17,035 bases of DNA, taken from the NCBI GenBank assembly GCA_964519095.1, contig CAZFHV010000059.1:1-17035 (forward strand). Direction: 5' to 3'. Below are positions 1 through 7,522 of the stretch, piece by piece. A model generated the notes under the pieces. The model ran no database searches, had not been told where the DNA came from, and saw only the letters and a list, made by a program, of their open reading frames with translations. How positions within the stretch are numbered: the first letter of the stretch is position 1; each line of letters starts with the position of its first letter. The DNA is from JAEHCY01 sp964519095. GTDB taxonomy: Bacteria; Pseudomonadota; Gammaproteobacteria; Chromatiales; Chromatiaceae. The translations under genes were made by a program, and so were the position numbers.

Positions 1-98
1 CCTACAACCCTACCGCCACCCCCTTCCGATGGCGAAAGCGCGAGGTACGGGGGTCGCAGCTCCGCAATACTATCCCGAATCTACGCATGTAAGCACTA

Positions 99-348
99 GA
101 TGGCCAAGAACCAGACCCTCAGGGCCAGCTTGGCCGCCTGAAACCGCGTCCCGGCGATCAACAAGGTGTGCTTATGGCCCCCGCACTGCAAGACCTTGCC
201 CGATCCGATCCGCAGCACGTCGTGGCGGGTTTCCCCCGAAGTGCGGGCAGCGCAGACGCTCCAAGGCGACCTCGCGCTGCTCATCGCTCACAATCTGCTC
301 AAGGAACTCCGGCAGGGACAAACCGGGCTGATACTGCACAGGATTCAT
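99..348 (-). pseudogene. IS1595-type transposase N-terminal remnant, frameshifted
   Basis: Starting at the ATG at 346-348, the minus strand reads MNPVQYQPGLSLPEFLEQ and continues to RCPHFG. It must then shift frame to continue as ETRHDVLRIGSGKVLQC and AGTRFQAAKLALRVWFLAI, ending at a TAG at 96-98. The order (helical start, zinc-ribbon-like cysteines, AGT-F, WFLAI) matches the N-terminus of IS1595/ISXO2 transposases. The shift coincides with a run of five C at 233-237, so one extra base would explain it. One expected zinc-ribbon Cys is Phe and another appears to be His. The DDE-type catalytic domain is absent. This is a dead fragment; the family call rests on recalled motifs, not a search. Nothing is recognised at 1-95. 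Confidence 0.6.
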
Positions 349-400
349 GGGCATGGCGCAACTCCTCCAGGTTATGCAGAGCAAGGATGCGCCACCCACA

Positions 401-417
401 GGCTCATTCTGTGAGCC
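401..417. other. 6-bp inverted repeat just past the phosphorylase stop
   Basis: GGCTCA and TGAGCC are separated by TTCTG. The dyad lies about 20 bases downstream of the phosphorylase stop on the minus strand and about 50 bases upstream of the transposase remnant's ATG. No T tract follows on either strand, so a terminator is doubtful. It could instead lie near an insertion-sequence end. Confidence 0.3.
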
Positions 418-437
418 CGGCTGGAGTTTCTTGCTAA

Positions 438-1275
438 TCAAGAAGTGCCCTTGGATACCGCCGAGGTGGCGAGGCCGCCAGCAAAGGTGGCGAGCACCCG
501 CTCGGCCCGCGCCGCGATCGCTGCCAGGTTGCGCTCGATCTCCGTCATGGAGATGGGCCCCTTACCCTTGCCCGCCGCCCAGTTCNNNNNNNNNNGCCCA
601 GTTCACCCCCATGGCCAGACAGGCGTAATCGAGGTCCAGTTCCCGGCCGAGGGCCGTCTCGGGCATCCCGGTCATCCCCACCAGTTGGCAGCCGTCCCGC
701 TCCAGGCGGCGTATCTCCGCAGCGGTCTCCAGCCGCGGCCCCTGGGTGGCGGCATAGGTCCCCTCCCCCACCAGCGCCTCCCCACAGGCCGCGCCAGCGG
801 CAATCAGGGCCTGGCGGAGGGCCTCAGAGTAGGGGTAAGTGAAGTCCACGTGGGTGACGGCGATGCCTCCCCCGGCGTTTCCCTGGGTCTCCAGATGGGG
901 ATCCGCGTCCAGGTCCCGCTCAAAGAAGGTATGACGCCGCCCGAAGGTGTAATCGATGAGCTGATCGGGCACCGCCAGGGTACCCGGTGGGAATCCCGCC
1001 CCGATGCCCCCCACCGCCGCGAGCGCGATCACCTTGCGGCATCCTGCTGCCCTCAGGGCCCAGAGATTGGCGCGGTAGTTGATGCGATGGGGGGGGACGG
1101 TGTGACCCTGACCGTGACGGGGCAGGAAAACCACCGCGGCTCCGGCCAGGGTACCGAAGGCGAGGGGCGCCGAGGGCGCGCCGTAGGGGGTCTCCCGGGT
1201 CTCCTCCCTCGAGAGGGTCAGCTCCGGCATCCGGGCAAAGCCAGAGCCACCGATGATGGCGAAGGGCGCGCCCAT
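438..1275 (-). CDS. S-methyl-5'-thioinosine phosphorylase (PNP/MTAP family), interrupted by an assembly gap
   Basis: Phosphorolytic enzyme of the purine nucleoside phosphorylase / MTA phosphorylase family, which releases a purine base and 5-methylthioribose-1-phosphate in cytoplasmic purine and methionine salvage. Visible motifs: IIGGSG at residues 7-12 (phosphate-binding start), RHG at 53-55, HRINYRANLWAL from 63, GTYAATQGPRLET at 172-184, and GMTGMPET at 200-207. The frame reads into ten Ns at 586-595. If the Ns and one copy of the flanking 9-bp repeat are removed, it continues as NWAAGKGKGPISMTEIE to a TGA at 438-440, giving 272 residues, normal for the family. Choosing methylthioinosine rather than methylthioadenosine as substrate rests on the nagZ-hpt neighbourhood, where gammaproteobacteria usually carry that form. 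The ATG is at 1273-1275, with only a weak ribosome-binding site. Confidence 0.88.
577..604. other. Scaffold gap flanked by a duplicated 9-mer
   Basis: Ten Ns at 586-595 are bracketed by identical copies of GCCCAGTTC at 577-585 and 596-604. This looks like two contig ends that overlap by 9 bases but were joined with a spacer. Collapsing the repeat restores an open frame and the family motif NWAAG. Removing only the Ns also keeps frame but duplicates Asn-Trp-Ala. Confidence 0.85.
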
Positions 1276-1327
1276 GGCAGGACCCCAATCGGCTCAGAGG
1301 GCCCGCCGCGGGCTTGGGCCCCAGACC

Positions 1328-1364
1328 CAAAAGAAACGCCGACCGAGCCCGAGGGCCGGTCGGC
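1328..1364 (-). terminator. Rho-independent-type terminator after the hemerythrin gene
   Basis: On the minus strand, GCCGACCG pairs with CGGTCGGC (1338-1364). An inner GCCC/GGGC pairing makes a long, nearly continuous stem. The T-rich stretch GTTTCTTTTG follows at 1328-1337. It lies about 70 bases past the hemerythrin stop and about 50 bases before the phosphorylase start. It should therefore separate those two genes transcriptionally. Confidence 0.65.
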
Positions 1365-1432
1365 TGGTTTGCGCTCTCGGCGCCCGTCTCGGATTCCCCA
1401 GGGCGAGGCGTCCGCTCAGTTGAGAGCCGACC

Positions 1433-1873
1433 TTAGCCAGCCGGCGCAAATAACCCGATTTCTTGGAGTTTCGGGAACAGGATCCGCTCTTCCCGGTCGA
1501 TGCGGGCCAAGAGCATGTCGAACATCTCGTTGGTCTCGGCCACGAAGTCGGCGTTGAAGTTGAAGTCGCAGTTCTTGAGCCACTTCTTGGTGTACTCGTC
1601 GAAGGTCTTGCGCAGGGGCTTCTCGCCACTGATGAAGCCCCAGGCGATGGACTTCACCGCGGGGTTCTCGTGGATGAGGAGCGTGGGATAGAGACCCTTG
1701 TCCTCCTCCGCGAGGTGCTCCTTCACCTTCTCCGCCAGCTCGCACATCAGCTGATAGGCGGTCCTGGCGTTGGGCCGGATCTTGAGGTTGTCCACCGTCA
1801 TTACGGTGCGGAGCTCATCGATCATCTCCTTGAGATCGACGTGGGTCGAGCGGTAATTTTCTAGCGTTTGCAT
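1433..1873 (-). CDS. Hemerythrin-like (HHE) domain protein
   Basis: A 146-residue all-helical protein of the hemerythrin HHE cation-binding family, expected to hold a non-heme di-iron site that binds oxygen, nitric oxide or peroxide in the cytoplasm. Candidate ligands are the His in RSTH near the start, His and Glu in EHLAEEDKGLYP, and Glu in REERILFP near the end. The paired Y/F-P segments after each acidic motif are typical. One frame begins earlier, at 1936. I chose the ATG at 1871-1873 because AGGAGG lies six bases upstream of it, whereas an earlier ATG abuts the AGGAGG directly. The gene sits between hpt and the phosphorylase with a 244-base upstream gap and its own terminator, so it is probably an independent unit. 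The physiological role cannot be read from the sequence. Confidence 0.85.
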   Translation of the reverse strand: MQTLENYRSTHVDLKEMIDELRTVMTVDNLKIRPNARTAYQLMCELAEKVKEHLAEEDKGLYPTLLIHENPAVKSIAWGFISGEKPLRKTFDEYTKKWLKNCDFNFNADFVAETNEMFDMLLARIDREERILFPKLQEIGLFAPAG

Positions 1874-2021
1874 CACCATCCTCCTAGCCGATTCGGGCAG
1901 TGCAGGCGCCCTCGGGGTGGCAGCCTGCGAGAACATCTTCGCGGCACGGGGGCGCTCCCCGAACGCTTTCTTCTATAGACCATGAAATGAGGCAAAAACC
2001 CAGGGAGTCAAAGTCCCGATA

Positions 2022-2027
2022 ATTATA
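2022..2027 (-). promoter_or_regulatory. Possible -10 box upstream of the hemerythrin gene
   Basis: The minus strand reads TATAAT exactly, about 150 bases upstream of the hemerythrin ATG and inside the otherwise GC-rich hpt-hemerythrin gap (1874-2117). The base run CTTCGG at the expected -35 distance is a poor match. A second weak AT-rich candidate, TATAGA, lies closer to the gene. Nothing else is recognised in this gap. Confidence 0.3.
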
Positions 2028-2117
2028 TGCGGTTCTGGCCGCCCCCGAAGCGACCCCCCAGGGATCTGCGACGGGTCCAGGAGCCCAACGAAGCACCCCG
2101 GCGCCGACCAGGGCGGG

Positions 2118-2672
2118 CTAGAGATCGCGATCCGCGATGGCGTAGATCCCCGCTGCGTTGCGCAGGTAGCCCCGGTAGTCCAGGCCGTAGCCGAAGAGGT
2201 AGCGATCCGGCAGCCGGACCCCCACGAAGTCCGCCTGGATGCCCACCGACCGCGGGCGCAGCTTCTCCACCAGCACCGCGCTGTGCACGCTCGCCGCCCC
2301 GTCCTCCCAACAAGCCTCCGCGACGGCGGCGAGGGTCAGCCCCTCGTCGAGGATGTCGTCGAGGATCAGCACCGGCTGTTCGGCGATGGCCGCGCTGGGT
2401 CGGTGACGCCACTGGAGCGCTCCCCCGCGGGTGGCGTCGCGGTAGCGGGTGGCATGGACGTAGTCGAGCCGCAGGGGGAAGTCGAGCCGGGTGAGGAGCT
2501 GTCCGGCGATGACCAGGCCCCCGGTCATCACCGCGAGCACCAGCGGGTCCCGGCCAGCGAGAGTGGCGGTGATCTGGGCGGCGAGTCGGTCCAGTGCCCG
2601 CTCCACTCGCTCGGCGGGGACCAGGAGCTCCGCCCGCGAGCGTACCCCTTGGATGTCGGTCGTGGTGGGCAC
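2118..2672 (-). CDS. hpt: Hypoxanthine-guanine phosphoribosyltransferase
   Basis: A type I phosphoribosyltransferase of 184 residues that joins hypoxanthine or guanine to PRPP, giving IMP or GMP in the cytoplasm. The PRPP-binding signature VLILDDILDEGLTLAAV begins at residue 101. VEK (135-137) places the base-contacting Lys, and VRLPDRYLFGYGLDYRG (152-168) is the C-terminal metal/base segment typical of HGPRTs. The start is a GTG at 2670-2672, 27 bases after the nagZ stop, with a weak purine-rich site upstream. It would use the hypoxanthine released by the methylthioinosine phosphorylase encoded downstream, so the two enzymes form a salvage route. The hemerythrin gene now separates them. The family is certain; the preference for hypoxanthine versus guanine is inferred. 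Confidence 0.9.
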   Translation of the reverse strand: MPTTTDIQGVRSRAELLVPAERVERALDRLAAQITATLAGRDPLVLAVMTGGLVIAGQLLTRLDFPLRLDYVHATRYRDATRGGALQWRHRPSAAIAEQPVLILDDILDEGLTLAAVAEACWEDGAASVHSAVLVEKLRPRSVGIQADFVGVRLPDRYLFGYGLDYRGYLRNAAGIYAIADRDL

Positions 2673-2699
2673 CGGGATGCCTGCTGGGGACGCGGCTGG

Positions 2700-3746
2700 C
2701 TAGGCCAGGAGGTCGCCGGATTCGCCGGGCTGGAGATCGGCCAGCTCGCGCACCGCCTGATGCCAGCGGGCATCGAGCCGCAGCCGCGGCAGGGGCTCCC
2801 CACCCCGGCCGTGCATCCGCACGTAGCGGAGATGGGCGGCGGGGTCGTCGTGATCCTCCAGGGCCGCCAGGATGGTCTCCGCTGCCGGCCGGTCGTTGCA
2901 GATCAGCACCAGGTCGCAGCCCGCCTCCAGGGCCGCCCGGGCCCGCGCCGGGTAGTCGCCGCCTGCATTGGCGGCGGCCATGCCGAGATCGTCGCTGAAG
3001 ATCAGGCCCTGGAACTCGAGCTGCTGGCGCAGTACCCGTTTGAGCCAGAAGGGCGAGAAGCCCGCCGGCCGGCTGTCCACCTGGGGGTAGACCACATGGG
3101 CGGGCATGATCGCCTCCAGCCCGCTGCGGATCAGCCGCTCAAAGGGGACCAGGTCGCCCATCAGGATGTCCTGGAAGCGGCGGGGATCCACCGGGAGCTC
3201 GGTGTGGGAGTCGGCCACCACACTGCCATGTCCCGGAAAGTGCTTGCCAACCGCTGCCATGCCGGCGGCCTGGCAGCCCCGGATCCAGGCCCGGCCCAGG
3301 TCCGCCACCTCCTCGGGGCGCGCGGCGAAGGCCCGATCGCCGATCACGGTGCTGGGGGCGGCGCCCAGGTCCAGCACCGGCGCGAAGCTGAAGTCCACCC
3401 CCACGGCCCGCAGCTCCGCGGCCATGATCCAGCCGGCGAGCCCCGCGACCCGCCGCGCCCGCTCCCTATCCGCAGCGTAGAGGGTGCCGTAACAGGCGGC
3501 GGGGGGCAGGCGGGTGAATCCGTTCTGGAAGCGCTGCACCCGGCCCCCCTCCTGGTCCACGGCCACCAGCAGGTGGGGATCGCGCAGGGCGTGGATCTCT
3601 GCCACCAGGTCCTTGACCTGGGTGGGGTCCTCGAAGTTGCGGCGGAACAGGATCACCCCCCCCACGGCCGGGTGGCGGAGCAGCTCGCGCTCGGCGGGGC
3701 TGAGGGTCGTCCCCTCCAGATCGAGCATCACCGGACCTAGTCTCAC
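2700..3746 (-). CDS. nagZ: Beta-N-acetylhexosaminidase NagZ (GH3)
   Basis: Cytoplasmic glycoside hydrolase of family 3 that removes N-acetylglucosamine from anhydro-muropeptides during peptidoglycan recycling. Its 348 residues match the usual length of about 340. Visible signatures: VAVDQEGGRVQRF at 61-73; KHFPGHG at 168-174 followed by the DSH of the flexible catalytic loop (179-181); IMPAHVVYP at 213-221; and IFSDDLGM at 249-256, which carries the nucleophile Asp. The GTG start at 3744-3746 overlaps the stop of the preceding permease gene as GTGA, so translation is probably coupled. In many gammaproteobacteria nagZ travels with hpt and the phosphorylase. The coupling to a peptide permease is the less usual feature and suggests that imported wall peptides feed this enzyme. 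Confidence 0.97.
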   Translation of the reverse strand: MRLGPVMLDLEGTTLSPAERELLRHPAVGGVILFRRNFEDPTQVKDLVAEIHALRDPHLLVAVDQEGGRVQRFQNGFTRLPPAACYGTLYAADRERARRVAGLAGWIMAAELRAVGVDFSFAPVLDLGAAPSTVIGDRAFAARPEEVADLGRAWIRGCQAAGMAAVGKHFPGHGSVVADSHTELPVDPRRFQDILMGDLVPFERLIRSGLEAIMPAHVVYPQVDSRPAGFSPFWLKRVLRQQLEFQGLIFSDDLGMAAANAGGDYPARARAALEAGCDLVLICNDRPAAETILAALEDHDDPAAHLRYVRMHGRGGEPLPRLRLDARWHQAVRELADLQPGESGDLLA

Positions 3747-4600
3747 GGAAGCCTCTCCTCGTTCGCCTCGGCGGGCCCTTTTACCACAAAGCGGGGCCGC
3801 GGGCCCAACGGCTGCAGGCGCACGTCGAGGCGGTCGCGCAGCCGGTCACCGAGCAGGTTGACCGAAAGCACCACCAGGAAGATCGCCAGCCCCGGCACCG
3901 CCGCGAGATGGGGGGCCACCAGGAGATAGCGGCTGCCGTCGCGGATCAGGCTGCCCCAGGAGGCGGCGGGGGGCTGTACCCCCAGGCCGAGAAAGGAGAG
4001 CCCCGCCTCCGCCACCACCGCCCCCGCAACCCCCAGGGTGGCCTCCACCACCAGGGGCGCCAGGGCCAGGGGCAGGAGGTGGCGGGTGAGGATGCGCCAC
4101 CGCCCCACCCCCAGCACCCGGGCTGCCGCCACGTGATCCCGCTCCCGCAGCGACAGCACCTGGGCGCGCGCCAGCCGCGCATAGCCCACCCAGCCCACCG
4201 CCGAGAGGGCCAGGATCAGATTGTCCACCCCCGGCCCCATCACCCCGGCCAGGGCGATGGCGAGCAGGATGCCGGGGAAGGCCAGGAACAGGTCCACCAG
4301 GCGCACCAGCAGCAGGTCCAGCCAGCCCCCCGCATAGGCCGCCGCCCCGCCGAGCAGGCTCCCCATCAGGGCCGAGACCGTCACCACCCCCACGGCCACC
4401 TGGAGCGAGACCCGGGCCCCCGCCACCAGTCGATCCAGCACCGGCCGCCCCAGGTCGTCGTGGCCCAGCCAGGCCCCGGGGCCTGGCTGGGCGAGGATGG
4501 CGGAGAGATCGATCTGGTTGGGATGGATCGGCAACCAGGGGCCCAGCAGGGCCAGCGTGCACCAGAGTCCCAGCACCCCCAGGGGAAGCCACAGGCGCAT
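3743..4600 (-). CDS. Peptide-type ABC transporter permease, DppC/OppC family
   Basis: Inner-membrane permease of the nickel/peptide (binding-protein-dependent, BPD_transp_1) family, 285 residues. LGHDDLGRPVLDRLVAGARVSL around 45-66 corresponds to the conserved segment before the transmembrane domain of DppC proteins. The cytoplasmic EAA loop that docks with the ATPase is DHVAAARVLGVGRWRI followed by LTRHLLP (155-177). Several hydrophobic stretches follow the N-terminal anchor (about 5-22). I chose the ATG at 4598-4600, not the upstream frame extension, because it overlaps the preceding permease stop as TGATG and gives a normal N-terminus. The partner is the DppB-like gene upstream. No ATPase gene is present, so the subunits must come from elsewhere in the genome. 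Confidence 0.92.
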   Translation of the reverse strand: MRLWLPLGVLGLWCTLALLGPWLPIHPNQIDLSAILAQPGPGAWLGHDDLGRPVLDRLVAGARVSLQVAVGVVTVSALMGSLLGGAAAYAGGWLDLLLVRLVDLFLAFPGILLAIALAGVMGPGVDNLILALSAVGWVGYARLARAQVLSLRERDHVAAARVLGVGRWRILTRHLLPLALAPLVVEATLGVAGAVVAEAGLSFLGLGVQPPAASWGSLIRDGSRYLLVAPHLAAVPGLAIFLVVLSVNLLGDRLRDRLDVRLQPLGPRPRFVVKGPAEANEERLP

Positions 4601-5523
4601 CAGGGGTGCAGCCGGATGCGCGGATCCAACCAGGCGTAGGCCAGGTCCGTCAGCAGGTTGATCCCCACGTAGCCCAGGCTGATCAGAAGCACGCAGCCCT
4701 GCACCAGGGGGTAGTCCCGACCCTGGATCGCCTCCACCAACAGGCCGCCGAGACCGGGCCACGCGAACACTGTCTCGGTGATCACCGCCCCGCCCAGCAG
4801 GGCACCGAGCTGGAGCCCCAGCAGGGTCACCACCGGCAGGGCCGCGTTCGGGAGGGCGTGGCGGATCAGGGTGGCGCCGGTGGAGAGGCCCTTGGCGCGG
4901 GCGGTGCGCACCAGGTCCTCTCCCAGGACCTCCAGCAAGCTACTGCGCACCATCCGGGCCAACACGGCCGCCAGGGAGGTCCCCAGGGTCAGGGCCGGCA
5001 GGATCAGGCTGCCGGGGGCATCCCGGCCACTCACCGGCACCCAGCCCAGCCAGAGGGCGAACACCAGGATCAGCATGGGACCGAGCCAGAAGTTGGGCAC
5101 CGAAAGGCCGAGCAGGGAGAAGAGCATGGCGCCCGTGTCGGCCGGCCCGCCGTGGTAGCGGGCCGCGATCAGCCCCAGGGGAAGGGCGATGAGGATGGCG
5201 AGGAGCAGCGCCGCCAGGGCCAGCTCCCCGGTGGCGGGGAGGCGTTCCGCCAGCAGCCCCGTCACCGGCCGATGGAAATGGAGCGATTGGCCCAGATCCA
5301 GGTGCGCCAGCCCCCAGGCGAAGCGGCCGAACTGCACCGCCAGGGGCTGGTCGAGCCCCAGGGCGGCCCGCAGGGCGGTGCGATCCGCCGGGGAGGCGCT
5401 CTCCCCCAGCATCAGCTCCACCGGGTCGCCCGGGACCAGGTGGATCAGCAGGAACACCAGGGTGCAGACGCCGATCACCACCCCCAGGGCGCTGGTGAGA
5501 CGGCTCAGCAGGAAGCGGGCCAC
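4600..5523 (-). CDS. Peptide-type ABC transporter permease, DppB/OppB family
   Basis: First permease of the pair, 307 residues. The N-terminus RFLLSRLTSALGVVIGVCTLVF is the single helix typical of DppB, followed by the periplasmic signature HLVPGDPV (28-35) and LGLDQPLAVQ (55-64). The EAA loop is GEDLVRTARAKGLSTGATLI (201-220) then RHALPNA. The C-terminal YVGINLLTDLAYAWLDPRIR is characteristic. The start is a GTG at 5521-5523, three bases beyond the L,D-transpeptidase stop. With the DppC-like protein it would form the membrane channel served by the lipoprotein encoded at 6008-7522. Substrate cannot be read from the permeases; the context (nagZ, L,D-transpeptidase) hints at wall-derived peptides. 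Confidence 0.93.
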   Translation of the reverse strand: MARFLLSRLTSALGVVIGVCTLVFLLIHLVPGDPVELMLGESASPADRTALRAALGLDQPLAVQFGRFAWGLAHLDLGQSLHFHRPVTGLLAERLPATGELALAALLLAILIALPLGLIAARYHGGPADTGAMLFSLLGLSVPNFWLGPMLILVFALWLGWVPVSGRDAPGSLILPALTLGTSLAAVLARMVRSSLLEVLGEDLVRTARAKGLSTGATLIRHALPNAALPVVTLLGLQLGALLGGAVITETVFAWPGLGGLLVEAIQGRDYPLVQGCVLLISLGYVGINLLTDLAYAWLDPRIRLHP

Positions 5524-5526
5524 CCC

Positions 5527-6024
5527 TCAGAGGCCCTCGCGGATCTCCACCAGGGTCCCCGCCCCTACCCGCTCGAACAGCCACAGCAGGTCTCGGTTGC
5601 GCATGCGGATGCAGCCGTGGGAACAGGCCACCCCCAGGGGAGCCCCGTCCGGGCAGCCGTGGATGTAGATATAGCGGCGCAGCGTATCCACCCGGCCGCC
5701 CCGGTTGCGCCCCGGCTCCAGCCCGGTGAGCCAAAGGATGCGGGTGAGGATCCAGTCCCGCTCCGGGTACTGCTCCGCGAGCTCCGGTGAGAAGACCTCG
5801 CCGGTGGGCCGGCGGCCCAGGAACACCGTGTTCTCGGGACACCCCGCCCCGATGGCGATGCGGATGCGGTGGCGCCCCCGGGGGGTGCAGCCGCTCCCCC
5901 GCTCCTCCCCGGCCCCCCGCAGGCCCGTGGAGACGGCGAACCGGACCTTGGGGACCGCACCGGCCATGAGCTGGAGCCGCTGGCGGCTCAGGTCCACCAG
6001 CAGCCACTCAGTGAGCTCGGGCAC
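5527..6024 (-). CDS. L,D-transpeptidase-type (YkuD) protein lacking a signal peptide
   Basis: YkuD-fold enzyme of 165 residues. The catalytic signature is complete: His122 in YIHG, then SHGCIR at 135-140 with Cys138 as nucleophile and His136 beside it. In characterised homologues this domain crosslinks peptidoglycan through meso-diaminopimelate or attaches lipoproteins. The N-terminus MPELTEWLLVDLSRQRLQLM enters the domain at once. There is no signal peptide, lipobox or membrane helix, and no alternative start supplies one. The GTG at 6022-6024 follows GGGGGAG and overlaps the binding-protein gene by 17 bases. A cytoplasmic YkuD protein next to nagZ might act on recycled muropeptides, but that is inference. 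Export by an unrecognised route is the alternative. Confidence 0.9.
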   Translation of the reverse strand: MPELTEWLLVDLSRQRLQLMAGAVPKVRFAVSTGLRGAGEERGSGCTPRGRHRIRIAIGAGCPENTVFLGRRPTGEVFSPELAEQYPERDWILTRILWLTGLEPGRNRGGRVDTLRRYIYIHGCPDGAPLGVACSHGCIRMRNRDLLWLFERVGAGTLVEIREGL

Positions 6025-7522
6025 GGTCTCCCCCTTCGCCGGGGGTGCGCCGCACCCACTGGAGTCCGTCGTAGTTGCCGTCGGCGGACAGCCGGTAGCC
6101 GCTCACCTCCGCCCGGTGGGCCAGCCGCTGGTCCTCGTACCAGAGAGGCACATAGGGCAGGTCCTCCAGCAACAGGCGCTGCAGGGCCTGGTAGTGGGGT
6201 ACCTGGGCTGCCAGCTCCTCCAGGGCGGCGATATCCTCCAGCTCCCCGTCCACGCGCTCGCTACGGTAGCGGCCCCGGTTCACCCCGTCGGGGGGTACCG
6301 ACTGGCTATGGAAGGCGTAGCGGAAGATGTCCGGGGTCTTCACCGCCACCCAGGAGAGGCTCACCATTTGGAAGCTACCCGACTTCACATCATCATAAAA
6401 GGTGCCCCAGTCGTAGCTCTGCACCCGCACCTCGATCCCCACCGCCGCGAGCTGGGCCTGGATCAGGGTGGCCAGGCGCACCCGGAAGGGGTCGTTGGAG
6501 GTCTTGTAGACCAGCCGCAGCGGGTGGGCTGCATCGTAGCCCGCCTCCGCCAGCAGGACCCGTGCCCGGTCGGGGTCGTGGACATAGGGCACCAAGCCCG
6601 GGGTCCCCGCCCAGTGATCCGGGGGGAACAGGGCCTGGGCCTCCCGCGCCGCCCCGTCGAAGACGAAGCGAATGACGGCGGAGCGGTCGATGGCATGGGC
6701 CACCGCGCGGCGCACGGCCAGCTTGCCCGTGTGGGGGTCCTCAAGATTGAATGCCAGGTAGTTGAAATTGCTGCCCGGTCGATCCTCTACCCTGACCTCC
6801 CCGCGCCCCCGCAGCCAGCGAAACAGCTCCGGCGGGAGGTCGTTCTGCAAGAGGTCGATCTCTCCGCGCAGGAGCTTCATCACCCGCACGCTGGGCTCTG
6901 CCACCACCCGCAGCTCGAGGCGCTCCCCATCCGCCACCCGCTCCAGCAGGAGCCGCCCCTGCTCCGGCCAGGAGAGGAAGCGGAAGCTGCCCGAGCCCAA
7001 GGGGGCCCGCTCGAAGGAATGCCCCGCCTCGATCGGCCCCGCCGGCAGGATGCCGAGGCTCAGATAGGCGGGAAACAGGGGATCGGGCCGGCTGAGCTCG
7101 AAGTCGATCTGCTCCGTCCCCAGGGCCTCCATTGCGGTGATCAGCTCCAGGAGCGGCCGGTGGGGGGAGCGGGTGGCGGGGTCGAGGATGGAGCGAAAGG
7201 TGGCCACCACGTCCGCGGCCGTCAGCTGGCCGCCGTCGCTGAAGGTCCGCCCCGACTCACCCAGGGTGAAGCGGTAGCGGGCGGGGCCGAGGCGCTCCCA
7301 GCTGGCCAGGGCGGGAATCGGTCGGCCCTCGGGGTCGAAATCCACCAGGCTGCGGTAAAGCAGCCGGTTGATCCGGCTGGAGGTGGCATCGGTGGCGAAG
7401 CGGGGGTCCAGATTCTGAGGGGGACTCGCAAGTCCCATGCGGATGCCATTGGCTTGATTGGGATTTCCGCAAGCGGCCAGCAGGACCAGCAACCCCAGAC
7501 CCCAGAGCGGGCACCCTTTCAC
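6008..7522 (-). CDS. Lipoprotein peptide-binding protein (SBP_bac_5 family) of the ABC importer
   Basis: Extracytoplasmic solute-binding protein of 504 residues, family 5 (DppA/OppA/MppA-like). The signal peptide LWGLGLLVLLAAC ends in a lipobox with Cys18 as the lipidated residue, so the mature protein is membrane-tethered. Family features: ASPPQNLDPRFATDATSSR near 32-50, LYRSLVDFDPEGRPIPALA, FSDGGQLTAADVVATFRSILDP, SNFNYLAFNLEDP, VRRAVAHAIDR and a C-terminal YVPLWYEDQRLA. The GTG start at 7520-7522 overlaps the CYTH gene's stop as GTGA. It should deliver ligand to the two downstream permeases. Ligand identity is unknown; murein peptides are plausible from the linked nagZ and L,D-transpeptidase. 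Confidence 0.92.
   Translation of the reverse strand: MKGCPLWGLGLLVLLAACGNPNQANGIRMGLASPPQNLDPRFATDATSSRINRLLYRSLVDFDPEGRPIPALASWERLGPARYRFTLGESGRTFSDGGQLTAADVVATFRSILDPATRSPHRPLLELITAMEALGTEQIDFELSRPDPLFPAYLSLGILPAGPIEAGHSFERAPLGSGSFRFLSWPEQGRLLLERVADGERLELRVVAEPSVRVMKLLRGEIDLLQNDLPPELFRWLRGRGEVRVEDRPGSNFNYLAFNLEDPHTGKLAVRRAVAHAIDRSAVIRFVFDGAAREAQALFPPDHWAGTPGLVPYVHDPDRARVLLAEAGYDAAHPLRLVYKTSNDPFRVRLATLIQAQLAAVGIEVRVQSYDWGTFYDDVKSGSFQMVSLSWVAVKTPDIFRYAFHSQSVPPDGVNRGRYRSERVDGELEDIAALEELAAQVPHYQALQRLLLEDLPYVPLWYEDQRLAHRAEVSGYRLSADGNYDGLQWVRRTPGEGGDRARAH

Noticed and set aside
1..95. Possible short frames at the window start
   Set aside because: No motif, ribosome-binding site or homology I can recognise; too close to the window edge.
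586..595. Genuine truncation of the phosphorylase at the Ns
   Set aside because: The duplicated 9-mer and the restored frame to a normal C-terminus favour an assembly artefact.
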